Origin: Arcuatula senhousia
Taxonomy: Eukaryota > Mollusca > Bivalvia > Mytilida > Mytilidae
DNA: 64,000 nucleotides
Direction of reading: 5' to 3'
Assembly (NCBI GenBank): GCA_963971305.1
Contig: OZ020308.1
Span: 34,377,275 to 34,441,274 of the forward strand
Shown here: in pieces, positions 46,505-58,732 of the stretch
Position numbering within the stretch: position 1 is the stretch's first letter
Layout: the number at the start of each line of letters is the position of its first letter
Notes under the pieces: generated by a model
The model's input: the letters and a program-made list of their open reading frames with translations, nothing else
The model's database searches: none
What the model was told of the DNA's origin: nothing
Position numbers and translations under genes: made by a program

Positions 46505-46828
46505 AGATGACCATCTCAGACAAATTCAATATGCAAATCCAAGAAAGACATGATGCAAGTAAATTCGGTGATTTCTTTAATCTCTAAGTCTGGAGGATAA
46601 ATTGAAGTAATTTATAGTAATTTATCCAGCAAACGAATCGGTCTTGACAAAAAGGACATCATCAATATATTAGAAACTGAGATTAAAGGATCTAACTTCT
46701 TTTATCTTCTTGTTCTAAACGAGTTGCTGAAGAAATCAGTCTCGTTAGAGGAGAATAAAAACAGGTCGGCCTGGAGAGGAGCACAATTTGTGCTCATTGT
46801 TGTTGAAAAATATCTCCTTCAAATATAG
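46505..46828 (-). pseudogene. Penelope-like reverse transcriptase relic
   Basis: On the minus strand the segments FQQQ, CAPLQADLFLFS, a diverged YIDDVLFVK and SFLDLHIEF can be read across several frame breaks. No intact frame remains. It is more diverged than the copies at 20.8-28.5 kb. Confidence 0.6.
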
Positions 46829-46829
46829 T

Positions 46830-47300
46830 GAGTGTGTTGGTGTTTTATTCCCTCTCAACACTATATAGGTTATATGTAGGTGATAAACATGAAGAGAATG
46901 ATAAAATGACTTGAGAATATGATGATTGTGATGAAAAATGGGACGGGGTTGATCCCAAAGGACCAGAAACTTTGGAAGAAAAGCGGAGAGGTGGGTAGGG
47001 TCGGAAAATTAAGCATATGTGGCGCATAAATTGGCGGTCCACAAAGAGATCTTTTACGTGCATGAAGCGTGGCACTCTCCATGCAAGTTGGCAAACTATG
47101 GTCAGCGGTCAGGGTTTCTATATCATAGCCATGACAACCCCCGCGGACGAGGGCAACCCTATTTATACCTAGTGTACACACCTTGGTAGCTCTTTGGGCT
47201 AAGCACTAACCCGATGTTAGAATTCCAAGACTCTTAGTCACCTCTTACGATAAGTTAGGCTCTGCTGTGGGCCTATTCGCCTCCCAGGCCCGCAAGGAAT
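46830..47300 (+). repeat. R2 repeat, long version
   Basis: From GAGTGTGTTGGTGTTTTAT through GATCTTTTACGTGCATGAAG and a terminal block GGGCCTATTCGCCTCCCAGG. It is longer than the 32515 copy and similar to 62390-62900. Confidence 0.65.
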
Positions 47301-48074
47301 ATTTCTATGAGAGACAGACAAAATGATGTAAAATTGTACATACTACCGTAGTTTCATGTAACCACCACTAGTAAGGTGAATTCACGTAAACATGGTTTCG
47401 GTAAATATTTGTGTTTCGATACGTTAATTAAATCACAATAATAGAAAACCAATACAAAACAGAATCCCAACTTGTTAACTTTTTTGTTCACTGGACAAAG
47501 TATATCCCATTGAAATGCCTTACCAAAACCAAATCTACGTGAATCTTTTTAAGTTCTGCTCGTCTCTCGTGAACTCCTTCAGGTGTGATTACTAGAACAT
47601 GGTTTTAACGTAAACAATATGCACGTTCGAATAGTTTTTTTTTAATATGAAAAATGATATACTTTTCATGAAGAAACGTGTTGTGTATTTAAGTTTGGGA
47701 AAAAGGTTTCCATTTGTACAAATATCTCATTATTATAAAGCAGAATGATTTACATATGTTCAAAGTTCGAATAAAATGCATAGGCTACAATACCGATCAA
47801 ATTCTGATTTTTTTTTACTGCACGGCCCAGTACCTTTAACCGGTCTTAACCATGTAAAGAGAGAAAAAGGTCTGAAACCAACTCACCTTAATATCGGCTT
47901 TATGCAAAGTCAATGGAACATAAAAAAATCAGTTACTGTGACCGTAGATATTACGTCATCTGACGCGTTCAAAAGCATGTTATCAATGACGTCAGTTTTT
48001 ATTGTCAAAGATTGCTGTTTGGAGCTTTCGCGTAGCTACAATTATGCAGATACCTTGCAACCAAAAGGGTGTAT
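47301..48074. other. Gene-free stretch
   Basis: A 103-codon frame at 47776-48087 is not recognisable and lacks support. The segment near 47470-47560 is repeated at 56990-57080 (GTTTACTCGTTT.. / ACGTGAATCTT), so part is an interspersed repeat. Confidence 0.45.
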
Positions 48075-48455
48075 CGTGCGGGACTGAATAAGTGAATTTT
48101 ACGCCCTTTCAACACTACGTAGGTTATATCGAGTCCCTTGCGGGGCCCGATAGGCGAAAAGGTCCGCATCAAAGCAAAGCTTGTCGGTAAAGTCCACTAA
48201 AGAGTGCTCAGAAACCTGACATCGGGCCAGGCTGCCTAGCCATTAAAGCGCCGTGGGTGTGTGATTAATCCGCCCATTCCCACCTCTCCCCTTTTCCTGT
48301 AGTCTCCAAAATTAGAATTTCACACTCACCCACATATTTCATTCTCATCATCATTTCATGTTCATTTTATCAATCTAATCATGTTCATCGCCTTAAAATA
48401 ACCTATATAGCGTTGCATGGGCGTAAAACACCAACTCATTTACTCACTCACTATA
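48075..48455 (-). repeat. R2 repeat
   Basis: Includes CCCTTGCGGGGCCCGATAGG and AAAGCTTGTCGGTAAAGTCC at the left, then ATCATCATTTCATGTTCATT and GGCGTAAAACACCAACTCAT at the right. Confidence 0.65.
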
Positions 48456-48460
48456 AAAGC

Positions 48461-48840
48461 GATGGACATGATAAGGATGGATGACGACTGAACATGTCAT
48501 GTTGATGAAAAATGTCGGGGTGGGGTGGGAATTGTTAATTTTGAAGATCACATGAAACGGGTAGAGGTGGGTAGTGGCGGAAAATTAAAACTATGTGGCG
48601 CACTACCTAACGGTTCACAAAGGGATCTTTTATGTGAATGAAGCCTGGCACTTTCTATACAAGTTGGCCCACTATTTCAGCAGTCAGGTATCCATATTAA
48701 AGACCTGACAACCCAGACAAGGGCCATCCTATTCAGTGTTGGATGAGCATTTAACCGATGTGAGAATCCTTAGACCCTTAGTACGATAAGCCAGGCAGCG
48801 GGCTTATTTGCCACCCGTGGGAGCGGTACTATTTCAGTCA
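48461..48840 (+). repeat. R2 repeat, diverged
   Basis: GGATCTTTTATGTGAATGAA, GTTGGCCCACTAT and GGGCTTATTTGCCACCCGTG match other R2 copies in order. Confidence 0.6.
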
Positions 48841-48887
48841 CATGACTTTGGTCAAAAATCAAACTGACATTCTGACCAGAAGCGCTT

Positions 48888-49075
48888 TTTAGCTCACTTG
48901 GACCGAGGGTGAGCTACAACCGTCACTTGGCGTCTGTCATCCATTCACAATTTTTCACAAATCTTCTTTTTTGAAACTACTGAACATAATTTAATGACAC
49001 TTGGTATGATTGATCTTTAGGGTGTCCTGCACAAAAGTTGTGTTTCGATCCGTCAAATAATATGGCCACTGAATA
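48888..49075 (+). mobile_element. 5' fragment of an AGCTCAC-type Helentron-like element
   Basis: TTTAGCTCACTTGGACCGAG followed by CACTTGGCGTCTGTCATCC, as at 12226; broken off after about 190 bp. Confidence 0.6.
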
Positions 49076-49284
49076 TATGGGGTAGAGAGCATAGTGCATA
49101 CGTAGCACTCTCTACTCCCATATATTCATTTCTTCCTTTCATTCTAAAATCCGAATATACTACTGGCGGGAGGCCGTGAGAGGAGATTGAACAGCGGATA
49201 AAAACAAAATTGGTAACCGGGAGAAAAGATATACGTGTACTCAAGGACAAGCCAGCTTTTAAAATATGTATAGTTTATGGGTTG

Positions 49285-49400
49285 TATTTTTTTAATAATT
49301 CTATCAGACTATCGGACTTTTGGACTGTCGGACCATTAGATTGTCGGACCATTGGACTGTCGCACTATAGGACTGAAGGATTATAGGTCTGGTCCGGTCA
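49285..49400. repeat. Short degenerate minisatellite (TCGGACyrTT)
   Basis: About six imperfect units of about 10 bases built on ATCGGACTTTTGGACTGTCG and related forms. Confidence 0.6.
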
Positions 49401-50665
49401 ACTTATTATATGTAAGAATATGATAATCCCTGTCTTCTTGATTAAGTACGAGCGAAGCGAGTGGTGCTATGTTGTTTTTCTTATATGAAATTCCTATTTG
49501 TAAGTCTTATTCATGAAAAGTTGAAAACCACTGGATTTTAATTTTCCTTAATACACATATTTCCACCTTAAGTTTAGCGCTGACAAACAGTCCAAAAATA
49601 TAAACAGTGTATGATTTTTGACAATTTAAAGAAGAAGTTATAATGAAAAACCAATACTAGTATTCAACAGACTAGAGTTAGACTGCTGTCTACCGTTTCA
49701 CCTATTTGTTTCTTTGTTAAAAGTCTTTAAACAGGTAATTTCTTTGGACTGTCTTCAGTTTGCCAGTGTTAACGAAAGCTGGTAATACCGTATGTAATAA
49801 AAGCGGGCATTCCCGGCAATGGTTGACATTAACTGGTAATTTGAAAAGAGTAAAAAAATAAACCTACAGAGCATGATTTTTAACAAATGAAAAGGAACTG
49901 GGAGAAAAAAGTTGACAGTCTTATGATAGGCACTTTAAATTGGTGAATACCTTTTTTCTTTTGTTTTTTTTTTCTTGGTAATCATACACAGTATTTTTGG
50001 GGGTCTGTCTCTAGATTTTAGTCGATGTTAACCATTGCCGATAACACCCTGGGGATAAAGGGTTATCTTTGTTCAAAATCGTCTCCATTCTCTATTTGTT
50101 GAATTTCATCTCAAAATTCTTACACATAATTATATCTAATGAGCCTCAGATAAAACTTTTGTGTTAAGACCATGAAAATGTCACGGTCTTAATGAATAAG
50201 ACATACTAAATGGCACAATTTCATTGGTCGAGAGCACTTTACAATGATCTTATGTCAGATTGTCGAAGCATGGGCAAACTAGACAACAAGAAAAAATTTG
50301 AATGAACAAACAAAACATCAAGGTTTCAAAGTTGAATCATTGTTTGATTGTTGTCTGATTATTGTCAATATTTTGCAATATTTCACCCCTAGTCGGGACA
50401 TTCACAAGTTGTAATATATAAATAACTAACGCTAAAAGAAAGTTTGTTAAAGAATCCACTATTACACCTTAAAAAGTATTTCGTTTTCTGTGAAATGTGA
50501 CTATACATGGCCACCATTCTTTATTGCGAGTTTTTGCAACGGCCACGTGAAGCACTGGACAGCGGCGACAAAGTGTTGAAGATGCCTTGACGAAAAAGGG
50601 GGCAACGAGCTCGTGTTGGAGCTGTGTCGATAATTTACAAAAATCGTTCAAAATAAATACAACTA
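49401..50665. other. Gene-free stretch
   Basis: No supported gene. ACGAGCGAAGCGAGTGGTG at 49449 is a short imperfect repeat of a type seen in other AT-rich genomes. Confidence 0.5.
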
Positions 50666-51990
50666 GAAAAACTGTGAGCCGCAGCTCACAAATAAATACC
50701 CCCCACCCCCCAAAAAAAATTAATCAGATAAAATTTTAGAATAGGAGATGCACATCTAAATTATGTCACAAACATTGTGTGTAAGTTGCATGAAAATCCA
50801 TCAAGGGGTTTAGGAGGATTTGCAAATAAGAGATGGGCACCCCCATGTAGTTGAATGGCTGAGTCCATGTATTGCTATGGGAAACCCCAAAATCATTCTG
50901 ATCAAACTTTCAAATAGTAGGTGCACATCTATATTATGTTACAAAGATTGTGTAAAAATTTCAAGACAATCCATCAAGGGGTTTAGGATTAGTTGTGGAT
51001 AAGAGATGGGTACCCCTATGTAGTCGAATGGCTAAGTCCATGTTTTGCTCTGGGAAACCCCAAAAATAATTCTGATCAAATTTTAAAATAGTAGGTGCAC
51101 ATCTACACTATGTCACAAAGATTGTGTGTAAGTTTCATGAAAATCCATCAATGGGTTTAGGAGGAGTTGCGGATAAGAGATGGGTACCCCCATGTAGTCG
51201 AATGGCTAAGTCCATGTTTTGCTATGGGAAACCCCAAAAATCATTCTGATCAAATTTTAAAATAGTAGGTGCACATCAACATTATGTCACTAAGATTGTG
51301 TGTAAGTTTCATGAAAATCCATCAAGGGGTTTAGGATGAGTTTTGGATAAGAGATGGGTACCCCTATGTAGTCGAATGGCCAAGTCCATGTTTTGCTCTG
51401 GGAAACCCCAAAAATCATTCTGATCAAATTTTTAAATAGCAGGTGCACATCTACACTATGTCACAAAGATTGTGTGTAAGTTTCATGAAAATCCATCAAT
51501 GGGTTTAGGAGGTGTTGCGGATAAGAGATGGGTACCCCCATGTAGTCGAATGGCTAAGTCCATGTTTTGCTATGGGAAACCCCAAAAATCGTTCTGATCA
51601 AATTTTAAAATGGTAGGTGCACATCTACATTATGTCACAAAGATTGTGTGTAAGTTTCATGAAAATCCATCAAGGGGTTTAGGAGGAGTTGCGGATAAGA
51701 GATGGGTACCCCCATGTAGTCGAATGACTAAGTCCATGTTTTGCTATGGGAAACCCCAAAAATCATTCTGATCAAATTTTAAAATAGTAGGTGCACATCT
51801 ACATTATGTCACAAAGATTGTGTGTAAGTTTCATGAAAATCCATCAAGGGGTTTAGGAGGAGTTGCGGATAAGAGATGGGTACCCTGAAGTGTAACGGAA
51901 GGACGGATGGAAGGACGGACGGAAGGACGGACGGAAGGACGGACACCCCTATCACTATATACCCCCCACTTTTGAAGTGGGGGGTATAAT
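50666..51990 (+). mobile_element. Non-autonomous element with a 174-bp tandem core and terminal hairpin
   Basis: The left end carries the palindrome GTGAGCCGCAGCTCAC and ATACCCCCCACCCCCC. The core unit beginning GAGATGGGTACCCC starts at 50830, 51003, 51177, 51351, 51525, 51699 and 51873, a period of exactly 174 bp after the first. The array ends in a (GGAAGGAC)n-like tract (51896-51943). A 13-bp perfect stem follows, ATACCCCCCACTT / AAGTGGGGGGTAT (51959-51971 and 51975-51987), with a 3-base loop. No coding frame is conserved across units. Structure is that of a Pearl/Helentron-like element. Confidence 0.75.
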
Positions 51991-53544
51991 AATTTACCGC
52001 ACGCAAAAAATTGCTGAATGAAAATTATTATGTCACAAGTTTGGTAATAATGTTTTAACCCGTTTTCTTTTCTTTTTTTTTCGCAATTTATGTGTATAAT
52101 AACATAACATTCGATTCAAATCATCTTTAAAGTAAACTTACCTTGCTTAGGGTGATCATATAAGTACGACAAATTAAAAGAAAATGTATCTAGTATTTTC
52201 ACATCACAGAAACGTATTAATAACCAACTTATCATTTTTACCATCTCCGTTTACACGGTTCAGTGATTTTATGCTGACTGTAACTTTTTATCCATGATAT
52301 TTTTATTTCAATATTAATTTCATGTGTTTTTAGACCTAGACATGCTTCATGAAGATCAAAATCTTTTCATGCAAGTTTAGAACTCACGCTGTTATAGTAA
52401 AACTATAAGACAACAAAAAATAAAATCAATGTCGATTCGAGAGAAAAGGAAGGGGACAAAAGTACAAGGCCTAGGTCAATGGAAGATAAAAATCAGGATA
52501 TCAAAAGGCTTTAAATGTAAATAAATAATAAATCTTGTTTCTATTAGTTTTATTCACAGATCCATTTAATCGTGTATACTGTACAAGTAAAAAGGGGGGA
52601 CACTTTCTTAATAGAGAACCATTGGAATTGGTCTGATTCGTATCCTTAAAATATGTTAGAATTGGCTACACAAATATATCAATTTGTCCTTATTTTGAGA
52701 ACTAAATTTGAACTAATATATCTCGAACTCATATTTAAATGCCTAAAAACTCCATTATACAACGCATCCTTCTATCAACTCATTTCATTTTCCTTACAAA
52801 AGGCTCCCGCCCCGCCCCCTCTCTTCTGGGTCAACCCCTTCGTGTGTCATACGTTATCTTTTTCCCTTTACATTACAGTAAATAATGCGTTTAGCATATA
52901 AAATAAAACCTAAAATTAAATGTATTATAAAATGTTTACATACCTTTCTGCAAAACGGAAAAAGAATAAATATACACAATCTGTCACATGGCGTGTCGAC
53001 ATCTTAATTATTCTCATCGATTAAAGCTTCGCCTTGTAAAAATAATTTATTTGCTATAAGATGTATAAGTCACTAGCAGGATAACTACATTTACAAAGAG
53101 TTATTTTTTTTAAAGTTACAAATCATGCATAAGATGTGCAAGTTCAGCCATTCTACTTTAATTAAAAGCACAGTGACAATCGATGAAGTCATTTATCATG
53201 TTCATTCATCGTATGTTTCCTTTTTAACTCAAATTTTGAAAATTATTTCCTTATTTGGATAACCGATTTTGCTATCGAATCAAATTAATTTAAAGAAATT
53301 TCGTTAAAGTAAACAAATTCTGAACATATTTCATGTGCTTACGGCTTGCCTCCTCGTAATAGGTTCCGGGTGGCAAATAGGCCTGAAACAGAGCCCAGCA
53401 TTTCATAAGAAAAAAACAACCAGTATTCTGACGACGAGTCAATCAATACTCGGCCCACTAAGCGATCTAGGTATGTCTGCGTACTTATAAAGTGGTTGAA
53501 TATGATAACCCTCGTGCGCAGGTATTGTCTGATCATAATACGAA
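51991..53544. other. Gene-free stretch
   Basis: AT-rich with no supported gene or recognised repeat. The 113-codon frame at 53339-53680 overlaps an R2 copy and is not supported. Confidence 0.5.
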
Positions 53545-53800
53545 AAGCTGGCCCATGACCACTAACCAAAGTGGTCCAACGTGTGGAGAATGTCAGTCCT
53601 ATAAACCACATAAAATACCCTTGGTTGTGCACCGCCATCAGTTTACCGCATAAAATTTTTTCCAGTTCGTTTGTTTCCATTCCAACCCTATATTTCTCAT
53701 CATCATTTCATGTTCATTTTATCATGCTTTTCATGTTCATCGCTTACTAGTATATATAACCTCTATAGTGCTATTAGGGTGTAAAACATCAACTAACTGA
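53545..53800 (-). repeat. R2 repeat
   Basis: GACCACTAACCAAAGTGG, then TCATCATCATTTCATGTTCA, then GTGTAAAACATCAACTAACT at the right end. Confidence 0.6.
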
Positions 53801-53824
53801 CTCATCGTTTTTCGGCAAAGTGTT

Positions 53825-53925
53825 TGCTATAGCAGACAGGAATCGCCTACTCTTCCTGAGCGCCTGAGTTCACTCTCATGATATTCAGTGGTTTTTGTGT
53901 TTCCGTGTTTTATGTGTTGTCTGTT

Positions 53926-53967
<42 letters not shown>

Positions 53968-54020
53968 CGTTTTGTCCTAAATTGTGTTTTGCTGGTTTTG
54001 TTTCTGTCCTTTTGGTTGCC
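53825..54020 (+). repeat. R4 repeat with a long T run
   Basis: CTCTTCCTGAGCGCCTGAG and TTTTTGTGTTTCCGTGTTTT identify R4. A run of nearly 40 T at about 53929-53967 has expanded inside it. Confidence 0.6.
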
Positions 54021-54532
54021 ACTCAAAAAGTGGTCACATTGACTACCCGCGGCCAAATTTTAAACTTTATAAACTGCCCTTCCGAAAGCTTCTTTTTCAC
54101 GGACTGAACACTCAGCCAATGGACGCACTTGGAAGGTCTAAAATACTTCATCAAAATCTACTATGATGCTAAAATAACTTGATTGAAATAATTGTAAACA
54201 TCCGTTTACGATAAATTCTAAGATGGTCCTATATTTTACCCTTAGTAAAGTTATCTTGTCTTACAAGGTACAAATTATCAACTGAAAAATTTTAAATTCT
54301 ATTTGATAATTACAAATATAAGATAAACAAAAGAAAAGTTTATCTACTGGATTCTCTTCCAGATAAAGGGCTAAATAATTGGAACAACTCTTTAAGTATG
54401 TGTGGACTTTATTTGAGGCGCAGTTGATTTTAAGCTATTGAAGATTTCAGTTTGATGCTATTCATTTGCATGGATTTTATTGTAGAAATATTGATAATAT
54501 ATTTTCAGCACTAACTTACTCGGAGGTTCACG

Positions 54533-57500
54533 ATGAAAAAGATAACACCAAATGAAGAACAAAATTTAGAGGAAATTTGTGTCTGTTTTGGAGGAAATAG
54601 CACTGAGAAGACTCGTGGACATGAAATAAGAAACACTCTTATTGTGTCATTTTCATTTTTCTTTGTGTTTACTGCTTATTTTTCTATTCAAAATCTTCAA
54701 AGTAGTCTAAATCAAGAAGCTGGGTTAGGCGTTACGTCACTTTCGTTTCTCTACGGATCTATTATAATATCTTCGGTACTTGGACCGACCATTATCAAAA
54801 TAATTGGCGGGAAACTTGCATTAGTGGTTCCGTGGATTTTGCATATAGTTTATACGCTGACCAACTTTTATCCCGGTTTTTATACGCTTATCCCCTCATC
54901 CATATTGCTTGGATTAATGTCCGGAAATTTATGGATCTCTCAATGTGTATATATTACAAGAAACGCTTATTCCTTAGCAGATTCTAAAGGTCTCGATCAT
55001 CATGCTACTTTGAGCAGATTAAATGGAATGTTCTTTACGGTGTACGAAATGACAAATATTTTCGGAAACATAATTTCTTCGTCCTTATTCTATTCAGACG
55101 CAGAAACAAGTAATTCGACATCTTCCGCCTATTGCGGAGTTGATGATTGTCTAGACCTGGTCGGAAATGGAACAACACTATTAAAACAGCCATCAAAGAA
55201 TCTAGTATATACACTTTTTGGAATCTTTGTAGTTTTCGACGTGGTTGGATTAATGCTTACAGCAACTTTTCTACCTCCTTTACCAAAGAGTCTTTGGTCT
55301 GAGACGGCGACCATACGCCAGTCCGTGGTTTCCTGTTTCGCAACATTAACTACAGACTATAAAATGTTTCTCCTGGTGCCCTTTATTTCCATGATGGCCT
55401 TCGAACAGGCAGTTCTCTGGACAGATTTTACTAAGGTTTTCATTTTTAATTTTGCATTTATAATGTTAAATATAGCCTTTTTCAGTTTATGATTACTAGT
55501 ATATCAAAATAGGTAAGTTGTACTAAGCGAAGAATTTAACTTAAAACTGGTATATTCTGAATAGAAAAAAAAAACTTTATATAAGGTATTATTCTGTCTG
55601 AAATGTTTTAAACAAAGCTGCCCTTATTATATTGAAAAAAACAGGTAAAAGACTATATTTTAACAATTTTCTTGTAAATAGCAATAGAATGATTTATGAA
55701 CTGTTCACAGTGGAACTGTTTAATTTTGCACTTATATTGAAGTTCAAATTATAAACTCAAGAGTGAGCGAGTGAATGAGTTGGTGTTTTACGCCCATGCA
55801 ACACTACAGGCGATGAACATGAAAATGATGATAAAATGAACGTGGAATGATAATGATTAATGAAATTGGGGTGGGTTGGGAAACAAAGGACCGGTAATTT
55901 TTTTAGAACCACGGGAAAGGGGGAGTAGTGGGCGGTAAATTTAGCCGACACAGTTCTGATCCAAATTGCATGCATGCACTTAGTTTGATCTAGAATCAAA
56001 CGAGTACCAAAGGAGCATTAAAATTAGTCAAAAATGCCCAGACAAAAAGACAAAACGAAAAAGAAATTAAAAATTCAACAAAGCAATCAAAAGCCAACCA
56101 AACCAACAAATCTGCAATCAGAAAACTTAAGTGCTCCGGAAATATAAGCAGTTCCTGTTTGTTACAAAACACCCTTGGCCAATATTACCCTTAAGTTCTT
56201 TTGTGTTTAAAAATTGGTATAATTGTTCTTTCAGTCCTACATAAGCTGTCCTGTCGGAATCAAGATGGTTGGCTTCATCATGGCGGCCTATGGTGGTACA
56301 ACGACAGTTTCTGCACTTCTGACGTCAAACCTGGCAAAGTACTCCGGTCGTCACTTCCTGTTTGCCATTGCAATCATTATCCAGATGGCGGTTTTTGTCG
56401 CCGTCTTCGTTTATAAACCAACGGGAGAGAAAGACATTCCTTATCTATTTGGTATTGCAATAGTTTGGGGTCTCGTTGAGGGTATCTGGCAAACACAGTC
56501 AAATGGTAAGGTTATATTTAACTCGTATACATTTTTATAAAATATCTAATTTTCTGAATGTAAAGATAATAAAATTTAAGATTTCTTTTTTTTTACAGGC
56601 AAGCACAAGTGTTCTTAGTTTAAACATATTTATTTATCCTGGATTGGGAAACAAGCTTAATGCTTCTATAAATCCCTCTCCAGCTAGCAGTTTGCGAGTG
56701 TGGCCTTTGTAGACGGCCCCCATTGAGCCTACTCTTATCGAACTCTACAAAGGGGTCTTTAACGTGCACAGGGCATTGCTCTCCCCATACACGGGACAAC
56801 CTTTTATCGTCCCTTCCGAAGGACTAGCATCGTTTCGTTCTTGAATGTGCATGATGCATTCTTGTCACAACTTCTATAATGTTAAAAACTATACTTACCT
56901 AAAGATTTGTGTTTAATTATTTACATCGTTAAAAAACTTCAAAATACCAACCCTAGTAAGGTGAGACTGAGTTCACGTAAAACCGTTACAAAACAGAATC
57001 CTTGCTTGTTTACTCGTTTCTTTACTGGACAAAACATATCCCATTTAAATGCCGGACCAAAACCAAATCTACGTGAATCTTGGTTAGTTTTGCTCATCTC
57101 TTGCGAACTCCCCCAGGTGAACCTTAAATCTGAACATTGAAGCGATAATAAAATGAATATGAAATGATCGTGATCAGTCGGCCGTTAGGGTAAACGGGAT
57201 TCATCAAGCACTTGAGAATAATTAATGCTTGAAAGGCGCAACTCCAACTCGGGATTTGCAGCAATTTTTTTTTCTTTGTGGAGAACCTTTCATTTGCGCA
57301 TGGTTATTCATATATTACACTTAAGAAGCTGACATACACAGAGAACTGAATTGCTACTTTATACATCGTAATGGCTTTGTTGGCAAACCGGCCTGACATG
57401 TACACGACATTCAGTACCCGTGCGAAAGTTATGCTGTGAATAAACTATAAACCAGGAGATTAAAACAAAATATTATCATATTTTAACATATTTCATTGTG

Positions 57501-58732
57501 TATAAAGGAATAAAAAATAAAACTTACCGATTTATTTCGGAGATCAAAAATGCCTTGTATATGATGCAAACCATTCAATAGAATAAGCACTATGTAAACC
57601 AACTATTGACTGATTGACTGTGCAAATAACACCGCGATAAATAACAATGTATGATCAAAACGCTTTTGAAATGTTAAATTCTAAAGCCGTATTTAGAAAC
57701 ATACTATCGACCAAAAATGTATGTAGGCTAGGTGCAACGAAACTAAACTTTATATTGATATAATTTTTTTTTAAGTGAATTAAGTGTAAGGTTTTACTCC
57801 CATTTGCTGAACATGGGCCGCAAAGGGCAGTCAGTTATAATAGTGAAGTAAAGTGGTGTACTGTGAGGACACAAACTGACTATAAACCCCATTGCAGCGG
57901 CAAACATATGACGCCTTGGTTCTTCAAAATTTACAGTTCCTTTGTTTCCCACCCACCCCCATATTTCATGTATCATCATCTTTTCATGTTCATTTTATCA
58001 TCCTTTTCATGTTCATCGCCTGTAAATAACCTATATAGAGTCGTAAAACACTAACTGACTCACTCACGCTTGGTGTTATTGAATTCGGTGTCTAATGTTT
58101 GTCTTTAATTTATGTCTTCAAACGTGTAATCGACCCCGTGCTGTCCTTCCCTCGCGCAACAAAATTTGACTACGAGAACGTTTGCGACCGAGGAATGACT
58201 TTATATTGCCTAGAACGCATTTGCCCGGAAGTTTTTCCTCGTTTTTGCTGAAAAAAGGGATGTTTTTTATTTTCGAATAATTAACTTTTGGCGATTTGTA
58301 AACTTTTTGAACAATTGAGTTTATCGCCTAACTTTTGCGTATAGGAATTTCTTATTACATTGTTTGTCGCAAATAAAGCGAAAAGATGTATTTACAGCAG
58401 TCAAACCCCTTATGTAGCGAAAAAAAAACAACTTATACAGAAGTTTTGTAACTGTACCATGTAATGCTTCTTTTCGTCTAATTCCAGCTCTGGTTGGTTA
58501 TTTGTTCCCCAACAACCCAGAACCAGCATTTGCGAATTACCATTCTACCAAAGCTGCCAGTTTCACGACATATTTTGCCATAAGTACTGTATTGTGTGTA
58601 CGGACCAAACTGATTCTGGTTATATCATTGTTGTCAGTTGCAACGGTTTTATACGTCATACTGGAGGTCAAAGTTCATCTAGAAAGACGTGGGTCGGCTG
58701 ATGTTACTAAATCGAACGCAAAGAAGTTTTGA
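54533..58732 (+). CDS. UNC93-like multipass membrane protein, gene E (472 aa, three coding exons)
   Basis: Coding exons are 54533-55435, 56235-56505 and 58488-58732; acceptors end tttcag and ttccag. An acceptor at 54508 implies a 5' UTR intron. Phases equal those of the minus-strand genes. The first exon encodes about seven membrane segments, NLQSSLNQEAGLG, FYPGFYTLIPSS, the cysteine pair CGVDDC within a loop carrying NST and NGT sites, and LPPLPKSLW, ending at TDFTK. Exon 2 has GIKMVGFIM and ends with the canonical GLVEGIWQTQSN. Exon 3 has AFANYHSTKAAS, the last membrane pair and a short basic tail. It is closer to typical UNC93A-type proteins than genes A, C and D, which lack WQTQ. The donor of intron 1 (AAG|gttttc) is weak, though homology fixes it there. 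It stands on the opposite strand, about 14 kb from gene D. Confidence 0.85.
55765..55955 (+). repeat. R2 repeat in intron 1 of gene E
   Basis: GAGTTGGTGTTTTACGCCCA and CAGGCGATGAACATGAAAAT at the left; truncated on the right. Confidence 0.65.
56030..56165 (-). repeat. R4 repeat in intron 1 of gene E
   Basis: Reverse orientation: AAAACTTAAGTGCTCCGGAA at the right end matches the CTCTTCCGGAGCAC start of R4. Confidence 0.5.
56660..56850 (+). repeat. Interspersed repeat fragment in intron 2 of gene E
   Basis: GGCCCCCATTGAGCCTACTC and TCTTTAACGTGCACAGGGCA correspond to a reversed segment at 34240-34380 and resemble the long R2 versions. Confidence 0.5.
57785..58070 (-). repeat. R2 repeat in intron 2 of gene E
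   Basis: TTTCATGTATCATCATCTTTTC, then GTTCATCGCCTGTAAATAAC, then GTCGTAAAACACTAACTGAC at the right end. Confidence 0.65.

Noticed and set aside
46870..47181. 103-codon minus-strand frame
   Set aside because: Lies within an R2 repeat; the same peptide-like segments recur at 32534 and 62361 because the repeat recurs.
47090..47200. GC-richer patch as a tRNA or rRNA fragment
   Set aside because: It is the terminal block of an R2 repeat, also present at 62690-62880.
47776..48087. 103-codon plus-strand frame as a gene
   Set aside because: No recognisable motif, no splice or promoter context, and R2 repeats directly downstream; length is within what chance allows.
50830..51890. 174-bp array as a CRISPR array
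   Set aside because: The whole unit is repeated without unique spacers, and the genome is eukaryotic.
54533..55492. Single-exon 319-residue UNC93-like protein
   Set aside because: The frame runs through a donor into non-homologous AT-rich sequence; homologous exons at 56235 and 58488 continue the protein in frame.
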